A stretch of DNA of 64,000 nt from Comamonas sp. Y33R10-2 (GTDB lineage Bacteria; Pseudomonadota; Gammaproteobacteria; Burkholderiales; Burkholderiaceae_C). Where the stretch lies: the NCBI RefSeq assembly GCF_019355935.1, contig NZ_CP079925.1, positions 1,922,001-1,986,000 on the forward strand, read 5' to 3'. Within the stretch, counting starts at the first letter, position 1, and each line of letters starts with the position of its first letter. The notes under the pieces were generated by a model. That model saw only the letters and a program-made list of their open reading frames with translations, had not been told where the DNA came from and ran no database searches. Positions 34,920 to 44,461 of this stretch are shown here, piece by piece. The position numbers were made by a program, and so were the translations under genes.

Positions 34920-37900
34920 ATGACAACCTTCACCGCACTGCCAGACTCCAGCCGCCCGGCCGATGATCTGCGCCAAGCCATCACCGCTGCAACTCGCATC
35001 GCCGAGCCAGAGGCTGTTACCAAACTGCTGCCTGCGGCCACGTTGCCACCCGCTGTTGCCGCTCAAGTGGCAGCCCACGCCCAAACACTGGTCGAGCAAC
35101 TGCGCGCCCAGCCTTCGAGTAAAGGCAGACAGGGCTTGGTGCAAGGGCTGCTGCAGGAGTTCTCACTGTCCTCACAAGAAGGCGTAGCGCTGATGTGCTT
35201 GGCCGAGGCGCTGCTGCGCATCCCCGACGCCGCCACGCGCGATGCGCTCATTCGCGACAAGCTGCGCGGTGGAGACTGGCAAGCCCACCTGGGCAAGAGC
35301 CCATCCGTCTTCGTCAACGCTGCCGCTTGGGGGCTGGTGGTTACCGGCAAGCTCGTCGATACGCACAGCGAATCTGGACTGTTCTCAGCCCTCAAACGCA
35401 TTACCGCCCGAGGTGGCGAGCCTCTGGTGCGCAAAGGCGTGGACATGGCGATGCGCCTGATGGGCGAGCAGTTTGTGATGGGCGAGACCATTGGCCAAGC
35501 TCTGGTGCGTGCCCGCGATCTCGAACCCAAAGGCTTTCGCTACTCCTACGACATGCTGGGCGAGGCCGCAATCACCGCGCAAGATGCCCAGCGCTATCTG
35601 CAATCCTATGTGGATGCCATTGACGCCATTGGCAAAGCATCGGCTGGCCGAGGCGTTTACGAAGGGCCAGGCATCTCCATCAAGCTCAGCGCCCTGCACC
35701 CGCGCTACAGCCGTGCGCAGCAGCAACGGGTAATGCAAGAGTTGCTGCCCCGTGTGCTGCAGTTGTGCGAGTTAGCACGCAGCTACGACATTGGCCTGAA
35801 CATTGATGCTGAAGAAGCCGACCGGCTGGAACTCTCACTAGACCTGCTCGAGCAGCTAGCGCACGCGCCCAGCTTGGCCAACTGGAATGGTCTAGGCTTT
35901 GTGATTCAAGCCTATCAAAAGCGCTGCCCGTATGTGATTGACTACCTAATCGATTTAGCCCGCCGCAGCCAGCGCCGGCTAATGGTGCGCTTGGTCAAAG
36001 GCGCTTACTGGGACAGTGAAATCAAACGCGCCCAGATCGAAGGCCTGAGCGACTATCCCGTTTACACCCGCAAGCACCACACCGATGTGGCATACCTTGC
36101 CTGCGCCCGCAAGCTGCTGGCCGCGCCCCTTGCGATTTACCCGCAGTTTGCCACTCACAACGCCCAAACCGTGGCCAGCATCGAAGCCTTGGCCAAGCCA
36201 CAGCCCTACGAGACTGGGCGCTATGAATTTCAATGCCTGCACGGCATGGGCGAGCCGCTGTATCGCCATGTGGTTGAAGAAGGTAAACCAGAAAACCGCC
36301 GCCCCTGTCGCATCTACGCCCCCGTGGGCACGCATGAGACGCTGCTGGCCTATTTGGTGCGACGCTTGCTGGAAAACGGGGCCAACAGCTCCTTCGTACA
36401 CCGCATTGCTGACCCGGACTGGCCTATTTCAGATTTGATAGCAGCCCCTGCAGATCTGACAAGGACTGCGAGCCAGAGTGACCCAAAATCTGAGCGCGAA
36501 GGGCCTCAAAACATCGGCCTGCCCCATCCACATATCGCACTGCCCAGCCAACTACTGGGGCAGCAGCGCACCAACTCTGCTGGTTTGGATCTGAGCGACG
36601 AACGCGTGCTGCAGGCACTCTCCTGCCACCTCAACCCTAGCCGAGGTGAGCCAGCCAAAGAACACAAAGATCACAAACAGCCCAAAGACGGCTTCACCAT
36701 CACCAACCCCGCCAACCATCTGCAATGGTTAGGTCATGTGCCAGACGTTACGCCTGCACAGGTGCATCAAGCCGTGCAACGTGCCGAGCAGGCCCAGCCA
36801 AGCTGGAACGCCACTCCCGCCGAGCTGCGCGCGCAACTACTGGAAACGGCTGCCGACAGCTACCAAAGCCAAATGCAGCCGCTGATGGCGCTGCTGATGC
36901 AAGAGGCCGGCAAGACCGCCGCCAATGCCGTGGCCGAGGTGCGCGAAGCCGTGGACTTTTTGCGCTACTACGCAGGGCAAATACGCCGACAGGCCGAGTC
37001 TGGCCTGCTCGCACCCGGCATCGGCCCTGTGGTTTGCATCAGCCCTTGGAATTTTCCGCTGGCGATTTTCACTGGCCAGATTGCCGCCGCCCTTGCCGCT
37101 GGCTGCGTGGTGCTGGCCAAACCGGCAGAGCAAACCCCGCTGATCGCGCAGCAAGCGGTACGCCTGCTGCACCAAGCCGGTATTGCGCCAGAGGTGCTTC
37201 AACTGCTGCCCGGGCGCGGCGAAACCGTGGGTGCGCAGCTAGTCGCCGATGCCCGCGTGGCCGGGGTGCTGTTTACCGGCTCCACCGAAGTAGCGCGGCT
37301 TTTAAACCAGCAAACCGCCGCCCGCCTGCGCGCTGACGGCCAGCCCGTGGTGCTGGTAGCCGAGACCGGCGGCCAAAACGCCATGCTGGTGGACTCCTCC
37401 GCCCTCGTCGAGCAAGCCGTGCAAGACATTGTGGCATCGGCCTTTGACAGTGCGGGCCAGCGCTGCTCGGCCCTGCGCCTGCTGTGCGTGCAAAACGACT
37501 GCGCCGACCGCCTGCTGCACATGCTGCGCGGCGCCATGCATGAGCTGCGCTGCGGCAACCCCGCCGAGCTAGCCACCGATGTGGGCCCCGTGATTGATGC
37601 CCAAGCTAAGGCGGGCCTGGAAAAACATATCCACCATCTCCAAGCCCAAGGTTTGAGCGTTGAGCAGTCGCCGCTGTCATCCATCACCGCAGCGCAAGGC
37701 CACTTTGTGCCCCCCACGCTCATTGAGTTGCCCGACCTACACCACCTCAAACGCGAAGTCTTTGGCCCTGTGCTGCATGTGCTGCGCTACAAAAGGCAAG
37801 AGCTGCCAGAGCTGATGCAGCGCATCAACGCCTTGGGTTATGGCCTGACCATGGGCCTGCACACCCGCATTGATGAAACGGTGCAGCATGTGGCAAACAG

Positions 37901-38714
37901 CGCCCATGTCGGCAACCTGTACGTCAACCGCAACATGGTGGGCGCCGTGGTGGGGGTGCAGCCTTTTGGCGGCGAAGGGCTGTCCGGCACCGGCCCCAAG
38001 GCAGGTGGACCACTTTATGTGCCGCGCCTGCAACAAGCCTGCTCATCACCCGTGCGCCTGCTCCAGCAAATACTGCAAGATTCTGGCCCTGAGCAAGAGG
38101 CAAGCAGCCACACAAGCCACCCCACAACCACCGCCATCAACGCAGCAGTTGATGCCCTTGAACACCTGAGCCACTGGGCCAGACAGTTAAGTGAGCCCAC
38201 CGTAGCAACCCAATGCGAGCAATTAAAGGCATGCCTGCCCGCGTTGTGGAGCCCGCGCCTGTTGCCCGGCCCCACGGGGGAGCGCAACTTCTACCGCCTC
38301 ACAGGCAAACACCACACGCTGTGCGTGGCACAAAATGATCAAACTTTGCTGCTGCAATGTGCGGCCGTGCTGGCCAGTAGCTCCAAAGTTATATGGGTGC
38401 ATAGCGCTCTTACCGCATCGCTGCTGAAGAAGCTGCCCGAGCCTTTGCAGCACCATATCAAGCTGCTCAGTGCCGATATCAGTGTTGAAGAAATTGCCGA
38501 AACCGAAGCTATCGATTCGGCCTTGCTGCACTGTGATGACGCGCAGTTTTTGCAATGGTCGCAAGCCTTGGCACGTCGCCCCGGCCCGCTGGTACTGCCC
38601 GAGCGTTGCCCAACGGGCCAGCCCGTGCGCCTAGAGCGGCTTTGGCATGAGCGTGCCCTGTCACACAACACAGCTGCGGCAGGGGGCAATGCGGCGTTGA
38701 TGACGCTGGAGTAG
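34920..38714 (+). CDS. putA: Bifunctional proline dehydrogenase / P5C dehydrogenase PutA
   Basis: It oxidises proline to glutamate in two steps at the membrane. The 1264-residue protein has an N-terminal arm, then the FAD-dependent proline dehydrogenase barrel (GPGISIKLSALHPRY, NIDAEEADRLELSL, RLVKGAYWDSEIKRAQ, ATHNAQTV, EFQCLHGMGEPLY). A long linker at about 510-590 is rich in polar residues. The aldehyde dehydrogenase follows (CISPWNFPLAIF, FTGSTEVARLL, AETGGQNAMLVDSSAL and catalytic Cys in SAGQRCSALR), and a C-terminal ALDH-like tail ends it. The ribbon-helix-helix DNA-binding domain of E. coli PutA is missing, so it is not its own repressor. No clear Shine-Dalgarno precedes the ATG. Confidence 0.95.
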   Translation: MTTFTALPDSSRPADDLRQAITAATRIAEPEAVTKLLPAATLPPAVAAQVAAHAQTLVEQLRAQPSSKGRQGLVQGLLQEFSLSSQEGVALMCLAEALLRIPDAATRDALIRDKLRGGDWQAHLGKSPSVFVNAAAWGLVVTGKLVDTHSESGLFSALKRITARGGEPLVRKGVDMAMRLMGEQFVMGETIGQALVRARDLEPKGFRYSYDMLGEAAITAQDAQRYLQSYVDAIDAIGKASAGRGVYEGPGISIKLSALHPRYSRAQQQRVMQELLPRVLQLCELARSYDIGLNIDAEEADRLELSLDLLEQLAHAPSLANWNGLGFVIQAYQKRCPYVIDYLIDLARRSQRRLMVRLVKGAYWDSEIKRAQIEGLSDYPVYTRKHHTDVAYLACARKLLAAPLAIYPQFATHNAQTVASIEALAKPQPYETGRYEFQCLHGMGEPLYRHVVEEGKPENRRPCRIYAPVGTHETLLAYLVRRLLENGANSSFVHRIADPDWPISDLIAAPADLTRTASQSDPKSEREGPQNIGLPHPHIALPSQLLGQQRTNSAGLDLSDERVLQALSCHLNPSRGEPAKEHKDHKQPKDGFTITNPANHLQWLGHVPDVTPAQVHQAVQRAEQAQPSWNATPAELRAQLLETAADSYQSQMQPLMALLMQEAGKTAANAVAEVREAVDFLRYYAGQIRRQAESGLLAPGIGPVVCISPWNFPLAIFTGQIAAALAAGCVVLAKPAEQTPLIAQQAVRLLHQAGIAPEVLQLLPGRGETVGAQLVADARVAGVLFTGSTEVARLLNQQTAARLRADGQPVVLVAETGGQNAMLVDSSALVEQAVQDIVASAFDSAGQRCSALRLLCVQNDCADRLLHMLRGAMHELRCGNPAELATDVGPVIDAQAKAGLEKHIHHLQAQGLSVEQSPLSSITAAQGHFVPPTLIELPDLHHLKREVFGPVLHVLRYKRQELPELMQRINALGYGLTMGLHTRIDETVQHVANSAHVGNLYVNRNMVGAVVGVQPFGGEGLSGTGPKAGGPLYVPRLQQACSSPVRLLQQILQDSGPEQEASSHTSHPTTTAINAAVDALEHLSHWARQLSEPTVATQCEQLKACLPALWSPRLLPGPTGERNFYRLTGKHHTLCVAQNDQTLLLQCAAVLASSSKVIWVHSALTASLLKKLPEPLQHHIKLLSADISVEEIAETEAIDSALLHCDDAQFLQWSQALARRPGPLVLPERCPTGQPVRLERLWHERALSHNTAAAGGNAALMTLE

Positions 38715-38855
38715 TCGCAGCCGTCAAAATACACCCTATCAGGCGGCGGGGGTGGCGCTAGTTAGCAGGCCATCACCGGGGGTGTACAAGCCATCTATCA
38801 TCGCCTGCTGCAACGCATTCGCGTTCTGCCAAATATTGGTTGGAAGTTTTTCAAA

Positions 38856-39089
38856 ATGATCGACTGGGTCCCCGTCATCCTCCTGGCCTTCAAGGCCCTC
38901 ATCTTCGGCGCGTGCATGTTCTTTGCCATCAAATGGCATTACGACCAAGGTAAAAAAAAGCTGGACAAGCGCACGCTGCTACGCACAGGCGGCAAGCTGG
39001 CTGCGTTGTTCCTTGTAGGGCTCGCGCTTGTGCTGCTGTTCACCTTCGGCATCGCCAAGATGCTGGGTATGGACTTGAACATGCCTTGA
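38856..39089 (+). CDS. Small membrane protein, 77 aa
   Basis: The product begins MIDWVPVILLAFKALIFGACMF, has two hydrophobic helices separated by a very basic loop (YDQGKKKLDKRTLLRTGGK) and ends MLGMDLNMP. Its stop overlaps the next start codon as TGATG, so it may be coupled to the GreA/B-like gene. I do not recognise a function. Confidence 0.65.
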   Translation: MIDWVPVILLAFKALIFGACMFFAIKWHYDQGKKKLDKRTLLRTGGKLAALFLVGLALVLLFTFGIAKMLGMDLNMP

Positions 39090-39619
39090 TGGCCCACCTT
39101 GTAACCTCACCCATTTCTGCGATTTTTGACTTCATGATGGATAAATTGTTGCTGCAAAAGCAGGTGCTGCAGAGGCTTACCGAGGACCTAGAGCAAGTCG
39201 AGCAAGCAGCGCGGGCAGCGCATGAGACGGCGACTCATGAAGAGAACATCGCCGAAAACAAATACGACACCTTGGGCCTCGAAGCCGCCTACCTCGCCAC
39301 AGGCCAAGCGCGCCGCGCCCAAGCGATTGCTCAGTCAATCGCCCAATGGCGCCAGTTCCGCCCGCACGCCTATGACGCCAGCAAAGGTATACAGCTGGCC
39401 GCACTGGTCTGCTTGGTGGATGAAAGCGGCCAGCAGCAACAGCTCTTTTTAGGCCCTAGTGGGGCGAGCATGAAGCTGATCAACGGCGCTGAAATTATTC
39501 AGGTCATCAGCAGTGATGCCCCCTTGGGCAATGCCATGCTGGGTAAGTGCGAGGGTGATGAGATCGCGATACAGGTCGCTCAAATGCGTCAGCATTTTGA
39601 AGTGCTGCGGGTGGACTAA
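39089..39619 (+). CDS. GreA/GreB-like C-terminal domain protein
   Basis: I give the ATG at 39089 that overlaps the upstream stop; the conserved part begins at MDKLLLQKQVLQRL (39137), so the true start may be there (160 residues). Residues after that form a coiled coil (EDLEQVEQAARAAHETATHEENIAENKYDTLG) with a phrase seen in transcription elongation factors of the GreA/B type, and a C-terminal FKBP-like part ends in GNAMLGKCEGDEIAIQV, matching the GreA PIGRALLGKxxGDEV pattern. It may bind in the RNA polymerase secondary channel or be an Rnk-like factor. Function is inferred from the fold only. Confidence 0.65.
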   Translation: MAHLVTSPISAIFDFMMDKLLLQKQVLQRLTEDLEQVEQAARAAHETATHEENIAENKYDTLGLEAAYLATGQARRAQAIAQSIAQWRQFRPHAYDASKGIQLAALVCLVDESGQQQQLFLGPSGASMKLINGAEIIQVISSDAPLGNAMLGKCEGDEIAIQVAQMRQHFEVLRVD

Positions 39620-39679
39620 TCCGCCCATAAATTAGCAATTTAGCGAATTAGCGAGTTCGCCTGTATGAATTAATCAAAA

Positions 39680-39724
39680 AAAAGAGCACCCAGTGCAGAC
39701 AGTACCTGCACAAGGTGCTCTTTT
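39680..39724. terminator. Bidirectional terminator after the GreA/B-like gene
   Basis: AAAAGAGCACC pairs exactly with GGTGCTCTTTT around a stem-like loop, with A and T tracts outside. It separates the plus-strand GreA/B-like gene from the converging minus-strand ssu operon. Confidence 0.85.
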
Positions 39725-39743
39725 GACATTAAGAACCACTAAG

Positions 39744-39862
39744 AGCCGCTAACACAACCCAGCAAACCGCAGGTTTGCGTTTGAGACGAGGCGCGAAGCC
39801 GCAGGCAGTACAAGCGTACGACAAGGCGAAGCAACGACGTATCAAGGGTGGTGTTAGCTGCT
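39744..39862 (+). repeat. 119-bp dispersed repeat (copy 2)
   Basis: Begins AGCCGCTAACAC and ends GTGTTAGCTGCT, with one changed base in the terminal repeat. The interior (GTTTGAGACGAGGCGCGAAGC, then GCAACGACGTATCAAGG) matches copies 1 and 3. It lies between the terminator and the 3' end of ssuF. Confidence 0.85.
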
Positions 39863-39874
39863 CTAACTCTCGAA

Positions 39875-40090
39875 TTACAGCTTGGCGATAGAGACCTCTG
39901 TAGATTTGACCAGCGCCACGACTTCCGAGCCGACCTCTAAGCCCAAGTCATTCACCGAACGTGTGGTGATAACCGAGGTCACGACGCCCCAAGGCGTTTC
40001 CACATCCACTTCGGAGACCACATCACCGCGGATGATTTCTTTGACTTTACCCTTGAACTGGTTGCGCACATTGATAGCTTGAATAGACAT
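39875..40090 (-). CDS. ssuF: Molybdopterin/TOBE-domain protein SsuF
   Basis: The 71-residue protein is a single molbindin (TOBE/Mop) domain: MSIQAINVRNQFKGKVKEII, SEVDVETPWGVVTSVITTRS and LGLEVGSEVVALVKSTEVSI. Such small proteins bind molybdate or related oxyanions as hexamers. In Pseudomonas putida the ssuEADCBF operon ends with a gene of exactly this type, ssuF, needed for sulfonate use, and here it lies 55 bp after ssuB in the same order. How it helps desulfonation is not understood. Confidence 0.85.
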   Translation of the reverse strand: MSIQAINVRNQFKGKVKEIIRGDVVSEVDVETPWGVVTSVITTRSVNDLGLEVGSEVVALVKSTEVSIAKL

Positions 40091-40145
40091 GATGTTTCCT
40101 TTGGTTTGAGAACAAGTGAACAGAGAAAAAGAGAAAGAGAAAAAA

Positions 40146-41168
40146 TCAAATCGCCCAGCGCAGGCCGGTCGCGGTCACACCCGGCCAGACAGCCTGCACA
40201 GGGGGTGACTCGGTTTCAGGCTTTTGCAGCACGCGGTCCAAAATGCGGCTTTCCAGCGCGGCAAAGCGTGCATCGCCATGCACACGCGGGCGCGGCAAGT
40301 CGATGCGTTCATCCAGCGCAATGCGGCCGTCTTCAATCAAGACCACGCGATCGGCCAAGGCCACGGCTTCCTGCACATCGTGGGTGACCAGCAAAGCCGT
40401 AAAACCGTGGCTGCGCCACAGGCCTTCAATCAGGCGGTGCATCTCAATGCGCGTTAGCGCGTCCAGTGCGCCCAGCGGTTCGTCGAGCAGCAGCAAACGC
40501 GGCTGGTGAACCAAGGCACGGGCCAAGGCCACACGCTGGCGCTGGCCGCCCGACAAACGGGCCGGCCATTCGTTTTCACGATCGGCCAAGCCCACCTGCG
40601 CCAGCACCTTGCGGCCTTTTTCGCGGGCGGATTCGGGCAGGCCCAAAATCACGTTATCCAAGACCCGCTTCCAAGGCAGCAAACGCGCATCTTGAAACAT
40701 GATGCGGGTGTCTTTTTTCGCCTCTTTAGCTGCCTTTTTGACATCCACATCAGCAATTAGCAACTGGCCAGCGCTGGACTCTTCCAGCCCCGCCACCAAG
40801 CGCAACAAAGTCGATTTGCCGCAGCCGCTGCGCCCCACGATGGCGATAAACTCACCGGGCTGCACATCGAGCTGCACCTGCTTTAAAACCTCGCGCTCGC
40901 CATAGCGCTTGGTCAGCTGCTGGGTCTGCAAGTGCACGCCGCGTGTTTTGACTTGCGCCTGCAAAGAGCTACCCTGCACTACGCCCTGCACTTCACCCGT
41001 AACTGCTCCCAAAGCTGCGTCGCTTTGAGTCACTGCACGCTCAAGCTTGAGCGTTTGCAACGCCCTCACCTCATAGTCAGACGACTCCCAAGCCACCAGC
41101 GGCTGGCGCGCACTCCGGGCACCGCTCCCTAGCAGAGACTGCGTCAAACGTTTAAATAAATTGCTCAT
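40146..41168 (-). CDS. ssuB: Sulfonate ABC transporter ATPase SsuB, with long N-terminal extension
   Basis: This is the ATP-binding subunit for alkanesulfonate import. Walker A (GRSGCGKST), the signature LSGGQRQR, Walker B (LLLLDEP) and the His switch (THDVQEA) are all present. I take the ATG at 41168, eight bases after AGGAGC; a GTG just before it is possible. About 80 residues precede the usual start of the ATPase ([21 protein letters not shown]); these lack a known domain and make the protein 340 residues against about 255 in E. coli. It is downstream of ssuC across a GC-rich repeat. Confidence 0.92.
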   Translation of the reverse strand: MSNLFKRLTQSLLGSGARSARQPLVAWESSDYEVRALQTLKLERAVTQSDAALGAVTGEVQGVVQGSSLQAQVKTRGVHLQTQQLTKRYGEREVLKQVQLDVQPGEFIAIVGRSGCGKSTLLRLVAGLEESSAGQLLIADVDVKKAAKEAKKDTRIMFQDARLLPWKRVLDNVILGLPESAREKGRKVLAQVGLADRENEWPARLSGGQRQRVALARALVHQPRLLLLDEPLGALDALTRIEMHRLIEGLWRSHGFTALLVTHDVQEAVALADRVVLIEDGRIALDERIDLPRPRVHGDARFAALESRILDRVLQKPETESPPVQAVWPGVTATGLRWAI

Positions 41169-41212
41169 CACAAGCTCCTGAAATTCTTTTCACTGACCTT
41201 AAAACCGTCACA

Positions 41213-41291
41213 CCCTCACCCCAGAGACGCCAAGCAAGAGCCGCCTCGCGGTGATGGCGTCGGCCCCCTCAGGGGGAAGGCGCAAAGCGCC
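41213..41291. repeat. GC-rich intergenic repeat between ssuC and ssuB
   Basis: It contains AAGAGCCGCCTCGCGG and GGAAGGCGCAAAGCGCCTCAGGGGG-type parts in hairpin form. Related copies stand at 45640-45755, 56168-56262 and 63018-63110, in either orientation, always between genes. It looks like a REP-family element that can form mRNA stem-loops. Confidence 0.6.
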
Positions 41292-42137
41292 TCAGGGGGT
41301 TCCATAACTAGGATGCCAACGCAGCCACCAGCGCTCCAGAGAACGTGCAAACACATCGGCCAGCTTGCCCAAAATGGCATAGAGCAAAATACCCACCAGC
41401 ACCACATCGGTCTGCAAAAACTCCCGGGCGTTCATGGTCAGGTAACCAATTCCGGCCTGCGCCGAGATGGTCTCGGCCACAATGAGAATCACCCACATCA
41501 GCCCCAGCGAAAAGCGCAGGCCCACCAAGATGGAAGACAGCGCACCGGGCAGCACGATGTCGCGGTACAGCTGCCAGCGGGTCAGGCCGTAGCTCTTGCC
41601 CATTTCAATCAGCGCCGGGTCTACATTGCGAATGCCGTGAAAGGTGTTGAGATAGATGGGAAAAAACACCGAGATGCTGATCAGAAACAGCTTGGCCGTC
41701 TCATCAATGCCAAACCATAAAATCACCAACGGAATCAGCGCCAGCGCCGGGATGTTGCGCACCATCTGAATAGTGGAGTCCAGCAGCGTCTCGGCCCAGC
41801 GCAGCGAGCCTGTGAGCAGGCCCAGCAGCAGCCCCAAGCTGCCGCCAATGGCCAGCCCAGCCAGCGCACGCCCCGCGCTGACCTTGACATGAACCCACAG
41901 CTCGCCCGATTCAGCCAACGCCCAGCCCGCGCGCAGCACATCCAGCGGCGCAGGCAGAACCCGGGTAGACAGCCAGCCGTAGGCCGATGCTGCCTGCCAT
42001 GTGGCAATCAGCAGCAGCGGCACCAGCCAAGGCACAAGCCGCAGGCCCACCTGCCGGGCAAACTGCTCCAGACGAGGTGCGATTTGCGCCGTGGGTTGAG
42101 TCCTCGGCTTCAAGGCTAAAGTTTGAGCATCACTCAT
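41292..42137 (-). CDS. ssuC: Sulfonate ABC transporter permease SsuC
   Basis: The 281-residue inner-membrane subunit has six hydrophobic segments and the ATPase-contact loop SYGLTRWQLYRDIVLPGALSSILVGLR of binding-protein-dependent permeases (EAA motif). I start at the ATG at 42137, just after AAAGGAGATGCT; a longer frame upstream overlaps the ssuD tail. It lies ten bases after ssuD and completes the importer with SsuA and SsuB. Confidence 0.93.
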   Translation of the reverse strand: MSDAQTLALKPRTQPTAQIAPRLEQFARQVGLRLVPWLVPLLLIATWQAASAYGWLSTRVLPAPLDVLRAGWALAESGELWVHVKVSAGRALAGLAIGGSLGLLLGLLTGSLRWAETLLDSTIQMVRNIPALALIPLVILWFGIDETAKLFLISISVFFPIYLNTFHGIRNVDPALIEMGKSYGLTRWQLYRDIVLPGALSSILVGLRFSLGLMWVILIVAETISAQAGIGYLTMNAREFLQTDVVLVGILLYAILGKLADVFARSLERWWLRWHPSYGTP

Positions 42138-42147
42138 AGCATCTCCT

Positions 42148-43359
42148 TTAGCTTTGCGACACGCGCAATGGTTCCGAAACCTTCTCCGCCACCCTCTCGC
42201 GCCCCGGTGAGTAAAGATTGGCCACGGTCTCGCCAAATGGGCCGAATGGACCTAAAGGGCTGCCGCCAGCGAGCTTTTCCTGCACGTTCACCGGCAGCAG
42301 CGGAAAGACCAGCTCGGCAAAGCGATAGGCTTCTTCCAAGTGCGGGTAGCCCGACAGCACAAAGGTGTCAATGCCCAAGTCGGCATATTCCTTAATGCGA
42401 TCCGCCACGGTTTGCGCGCTGCCCACAAGCGCCGTGCCCGCGCCACCACGCACTAAGCCCACGCCCGCCCACAAGTTGGGGCTAATCTCCAAATCCTTGC
42501 GGCTGCGCTTGGCGCCCCCTGCATGCAGTTGGGCCATGCGGCGCTGGCCTTCAGAATCCATGCGCGCAAATGCGGCCTGCGCCTGCACCACGGTTTCGTC
42601 TTGCACGCGGCTGATCAGGCGCTCTGCATCGGCCCAAGCTTCTTCATCGGTTTCACGCACGATGACGTGCAGGCGAATGCCGTATTGCAGCTTGCGACCA
42701 TGGCGCTCGGCCTTGGCCCGCACATCGGCCAGCTTTTTAGCCACTTCAGCCGGTGGCTCGCCCCATGTCAGATAAGCATCGACTTGCTCGGCCGCCAAGT
42801 CGTGGGCGGCTGCAGACGAGCCACCAAAATACACGGGCGGATATGGCTTTTGCAGCGGCGGGAACAGCAGCTTGGCGCCCTTGACCTGCAGGTGTTTACC
42901 GTCATAGTCCAGCGACTGGCCATCATGGCTGCGTGCCAAAATCTCGCGCCAGATTTTGATGAACTCAGCGGACTGCTCATAGCGCGTGGCGTGGTCCAAA
43001 AACACGCCGTCACCTTCGAGCTCAGCCTGATCGCCGCCGGTCACGAGGTTGATCAACAAGCGCCCGCCTGAGAGCCGGTCAAAGCTGGCCGCCATGCGCG
43101 CTGCCAAACTGGGCTGGTGCAGGCCGGGGCGCACCGCCACCAAAAACTTCAGGCGTTTGGTGACAGGCATCAGGCTCGAAGCGATGACCCAAGGGTCTTC
43201 GCAAGAGCGGCCCGTGGGAATCAACACCCCTTCGTAGCCCAAGCTGTCTGCGGCGATGGCCACCTGCTTGACATAGTCAAAACTGAGCTGGCGGGCCCCC
43301 TCGCTGGTGCCCAGATAGCGAGAGTCACCGTGGGTAGGAATAAACCAAAAAACTTTCAT
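42148..43359 (-). CDS. ssuD: FMNH2-dependent alkanesulfonate monooxygenase SsuD
   Basis: SsuD releases sulfite from alkanesulfonates using FMNH2 and O2, giving the aldehyde. I start at the ATG at 43359 ([20 protein letters not shown]), right after AAGGAGATATCCGC. The 403-residue protein is a bacterial luciferase-type barrel with LTFWGxx-like family features: [37 protein letters not shown]-like [12 protein letters not shown], and the conserved Arg loop [14 protein letters not shown]. The FMNH2 donor is SsuE, encoded at 45761. Sulfite released here can feed the sulfite reductase encoded at 60197. Confidence 0.94.
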   Translation of the reverse strand: MKVFWFIPTHGDSRYLGTSEGARQLSFDYVKQVAIAADSLGYEGVLIPTGRSCEDPWVIASSLMPVTKRLKFLVAVRPGLHQPSLAARMAASFDRLSGGRLLINLVTGGDQAELEGDGVFLDHATRYEQSAEFIKIWREILARSHDGQSLDYDGKHLQVKGAKLLFPPLQKPYPPVYFGGSSAAAHDLAAEQVDAYLTWGEPPAEVAKKLADVRAKAERHGRKLQYGIRLHVIVRETDEEAWADAERLISRVQDETVVQAQAAFARMDSEGQRRMAQLHAGGAKRSRKDLEISPNLWAGVGLVRGGAGTALVGSAQTVADRIKEYADLGIDTFVLSGYPHLEEAYRFAELVFPLLPVNVQEKLAGGSPLGPFGPFGETVANLYSPGRERVAEKVSEPLRVSQS

Positions 43360-43382
43360 GCGGATATCTCCTTGATGTTGTC

Positions 43383-44441
43383 TCAGCCCTTGGCGGGCAC
43401 GATGGATGGGGAAAGCTGGGCGTAACTGGCGTACTCCGAAGCGCTGGGCTGCCAAACAATGTCAGCCACACGCACTTGGCGCGGAATCACGCCCAAGCGA
43501 AAAAAGGCGTCGGCCACGCGCTGCTGATCGGCCACGATGGCGGGGGTCAGCAGCGTGGTGGGCGAGCTGGGCCTGCGCGCAATAAAGCGGTTGACCACAT
43601 TGGTATCCAGCCCGCTAAAGGCGGCCACCAGTTGCACCGCCTCTTTGCGCGAGGTCTGCACCAGTTGATCGGCGCGCGTTAACTCGTCAAACAAGGCTCT
43701 GATGAGTTGCGGGTGGCGCTCCACCAGCGTGCGAGATGCCAGGTAAAAAGAGTTGTTGCCCGACAGCCCTTCGCCGCTGCTGAGCACACGGGGGGTTAAA
43801 GCCACTTCGGTGGCGGCGTAAAACGGGTCCCAAATTGCCCATGCATCCACGCTTTTGCGCTCAAACGCGGCGCGTGCATCGGCGGGGGCCAGATAGATGG
43901 GCTGTATGTCGGCCCAAGCGACTCCGGCCTTGTCCAGCGCACGCACCAGCAAATAGTGCGCGCTAGAGCCTTTTTGCAGCGCAATGCGTTTGCCTTTGAG
44001 GTCGGCAAGCGTTTTAAGTGGCGAATCGGCCTGCACCAAAATGGCCGAGCTTTCGGGCTTGGGTGGCTCCGCCCCCACATAGCGCAGATCTTTGCCAGCG
44101 GCTTGCGCAAAGACCGGGGGCGAGTCGCCCGTCAAGCCAAAGTCCAAGCTCCCCACTGACAAGGCTTCCAGTAGTTGCGGCCCGGCCGGGAACTCCAGCC
44201 AGTTGATTTTGGTGGAGGGAAAACGCTTTTCCAGCACGCCATGCTGCTTGAGCACGACCAGATTGACGGCTGATTTTTTATAACCAATGCGCAGCTGATC
44301 GGGTGCACTTGAGACAGGCTTGGCCTGTGCATGCGCGTAATGGTCTGCCAGCGCCCAGCTAAAAGCCGTGGTGCCCAGCAGCTGTAGCGCTTGGCGACGC
44401 CCGCGCTGAAAACGGGGTTGAGAAATCGGTTGATTAGTCAT
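43383..44441 (-). CDS. ssuA: Sulfonate-binding periplasmic protein SsuA, paralogue 2
   Basis: The 352-residue binding protein has a twin-arginine-like leader ([22 protein letters not shown]) and an SsuA body: [56 protein letters not shown] and [18 protein letters not shown] precedes the ATG at 44441. It lies between the other ssuA-type gene and ssuD with gaps of about 20 bp. The two paralogues are only moderately similar, so they probably recognise different sulfonates for the same SsuBC. Confidence 0.9.
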   Translation of the reverse strand: MTNQPISQPRFQRGRRQALQLLGTTAFSWALADHYAHAQAKPVSSAPDQLRIGYKKSAVNLVVLKQHGVLEKRFPSTKINWLEFPAGPQLLEALSVGSLDFGLTGDSPPVFAQAAGKDLRYVGAEPPKPESSAILVQADSPLKTLADLKGKRIALQKGSSAHYLLVRALDKAGVAWADIQPIYLAPADARAAFERKSVDAWAIWDPFYAATEVALTPRVLSSGEGLSGNNSFYLASRTLVERHPQLIRALFDELTRADQLVQTSRKEAVQLVAAFSGLDTNVVNRFIARRPSSPTTLLTPAIVADQQRVADAFFRLGVIPRQVRVADIVWQPSASEYASYAQLSPSIVPAKG

Positions 44442-44461
44442 CACCTACTCCTAGTCTTGCT

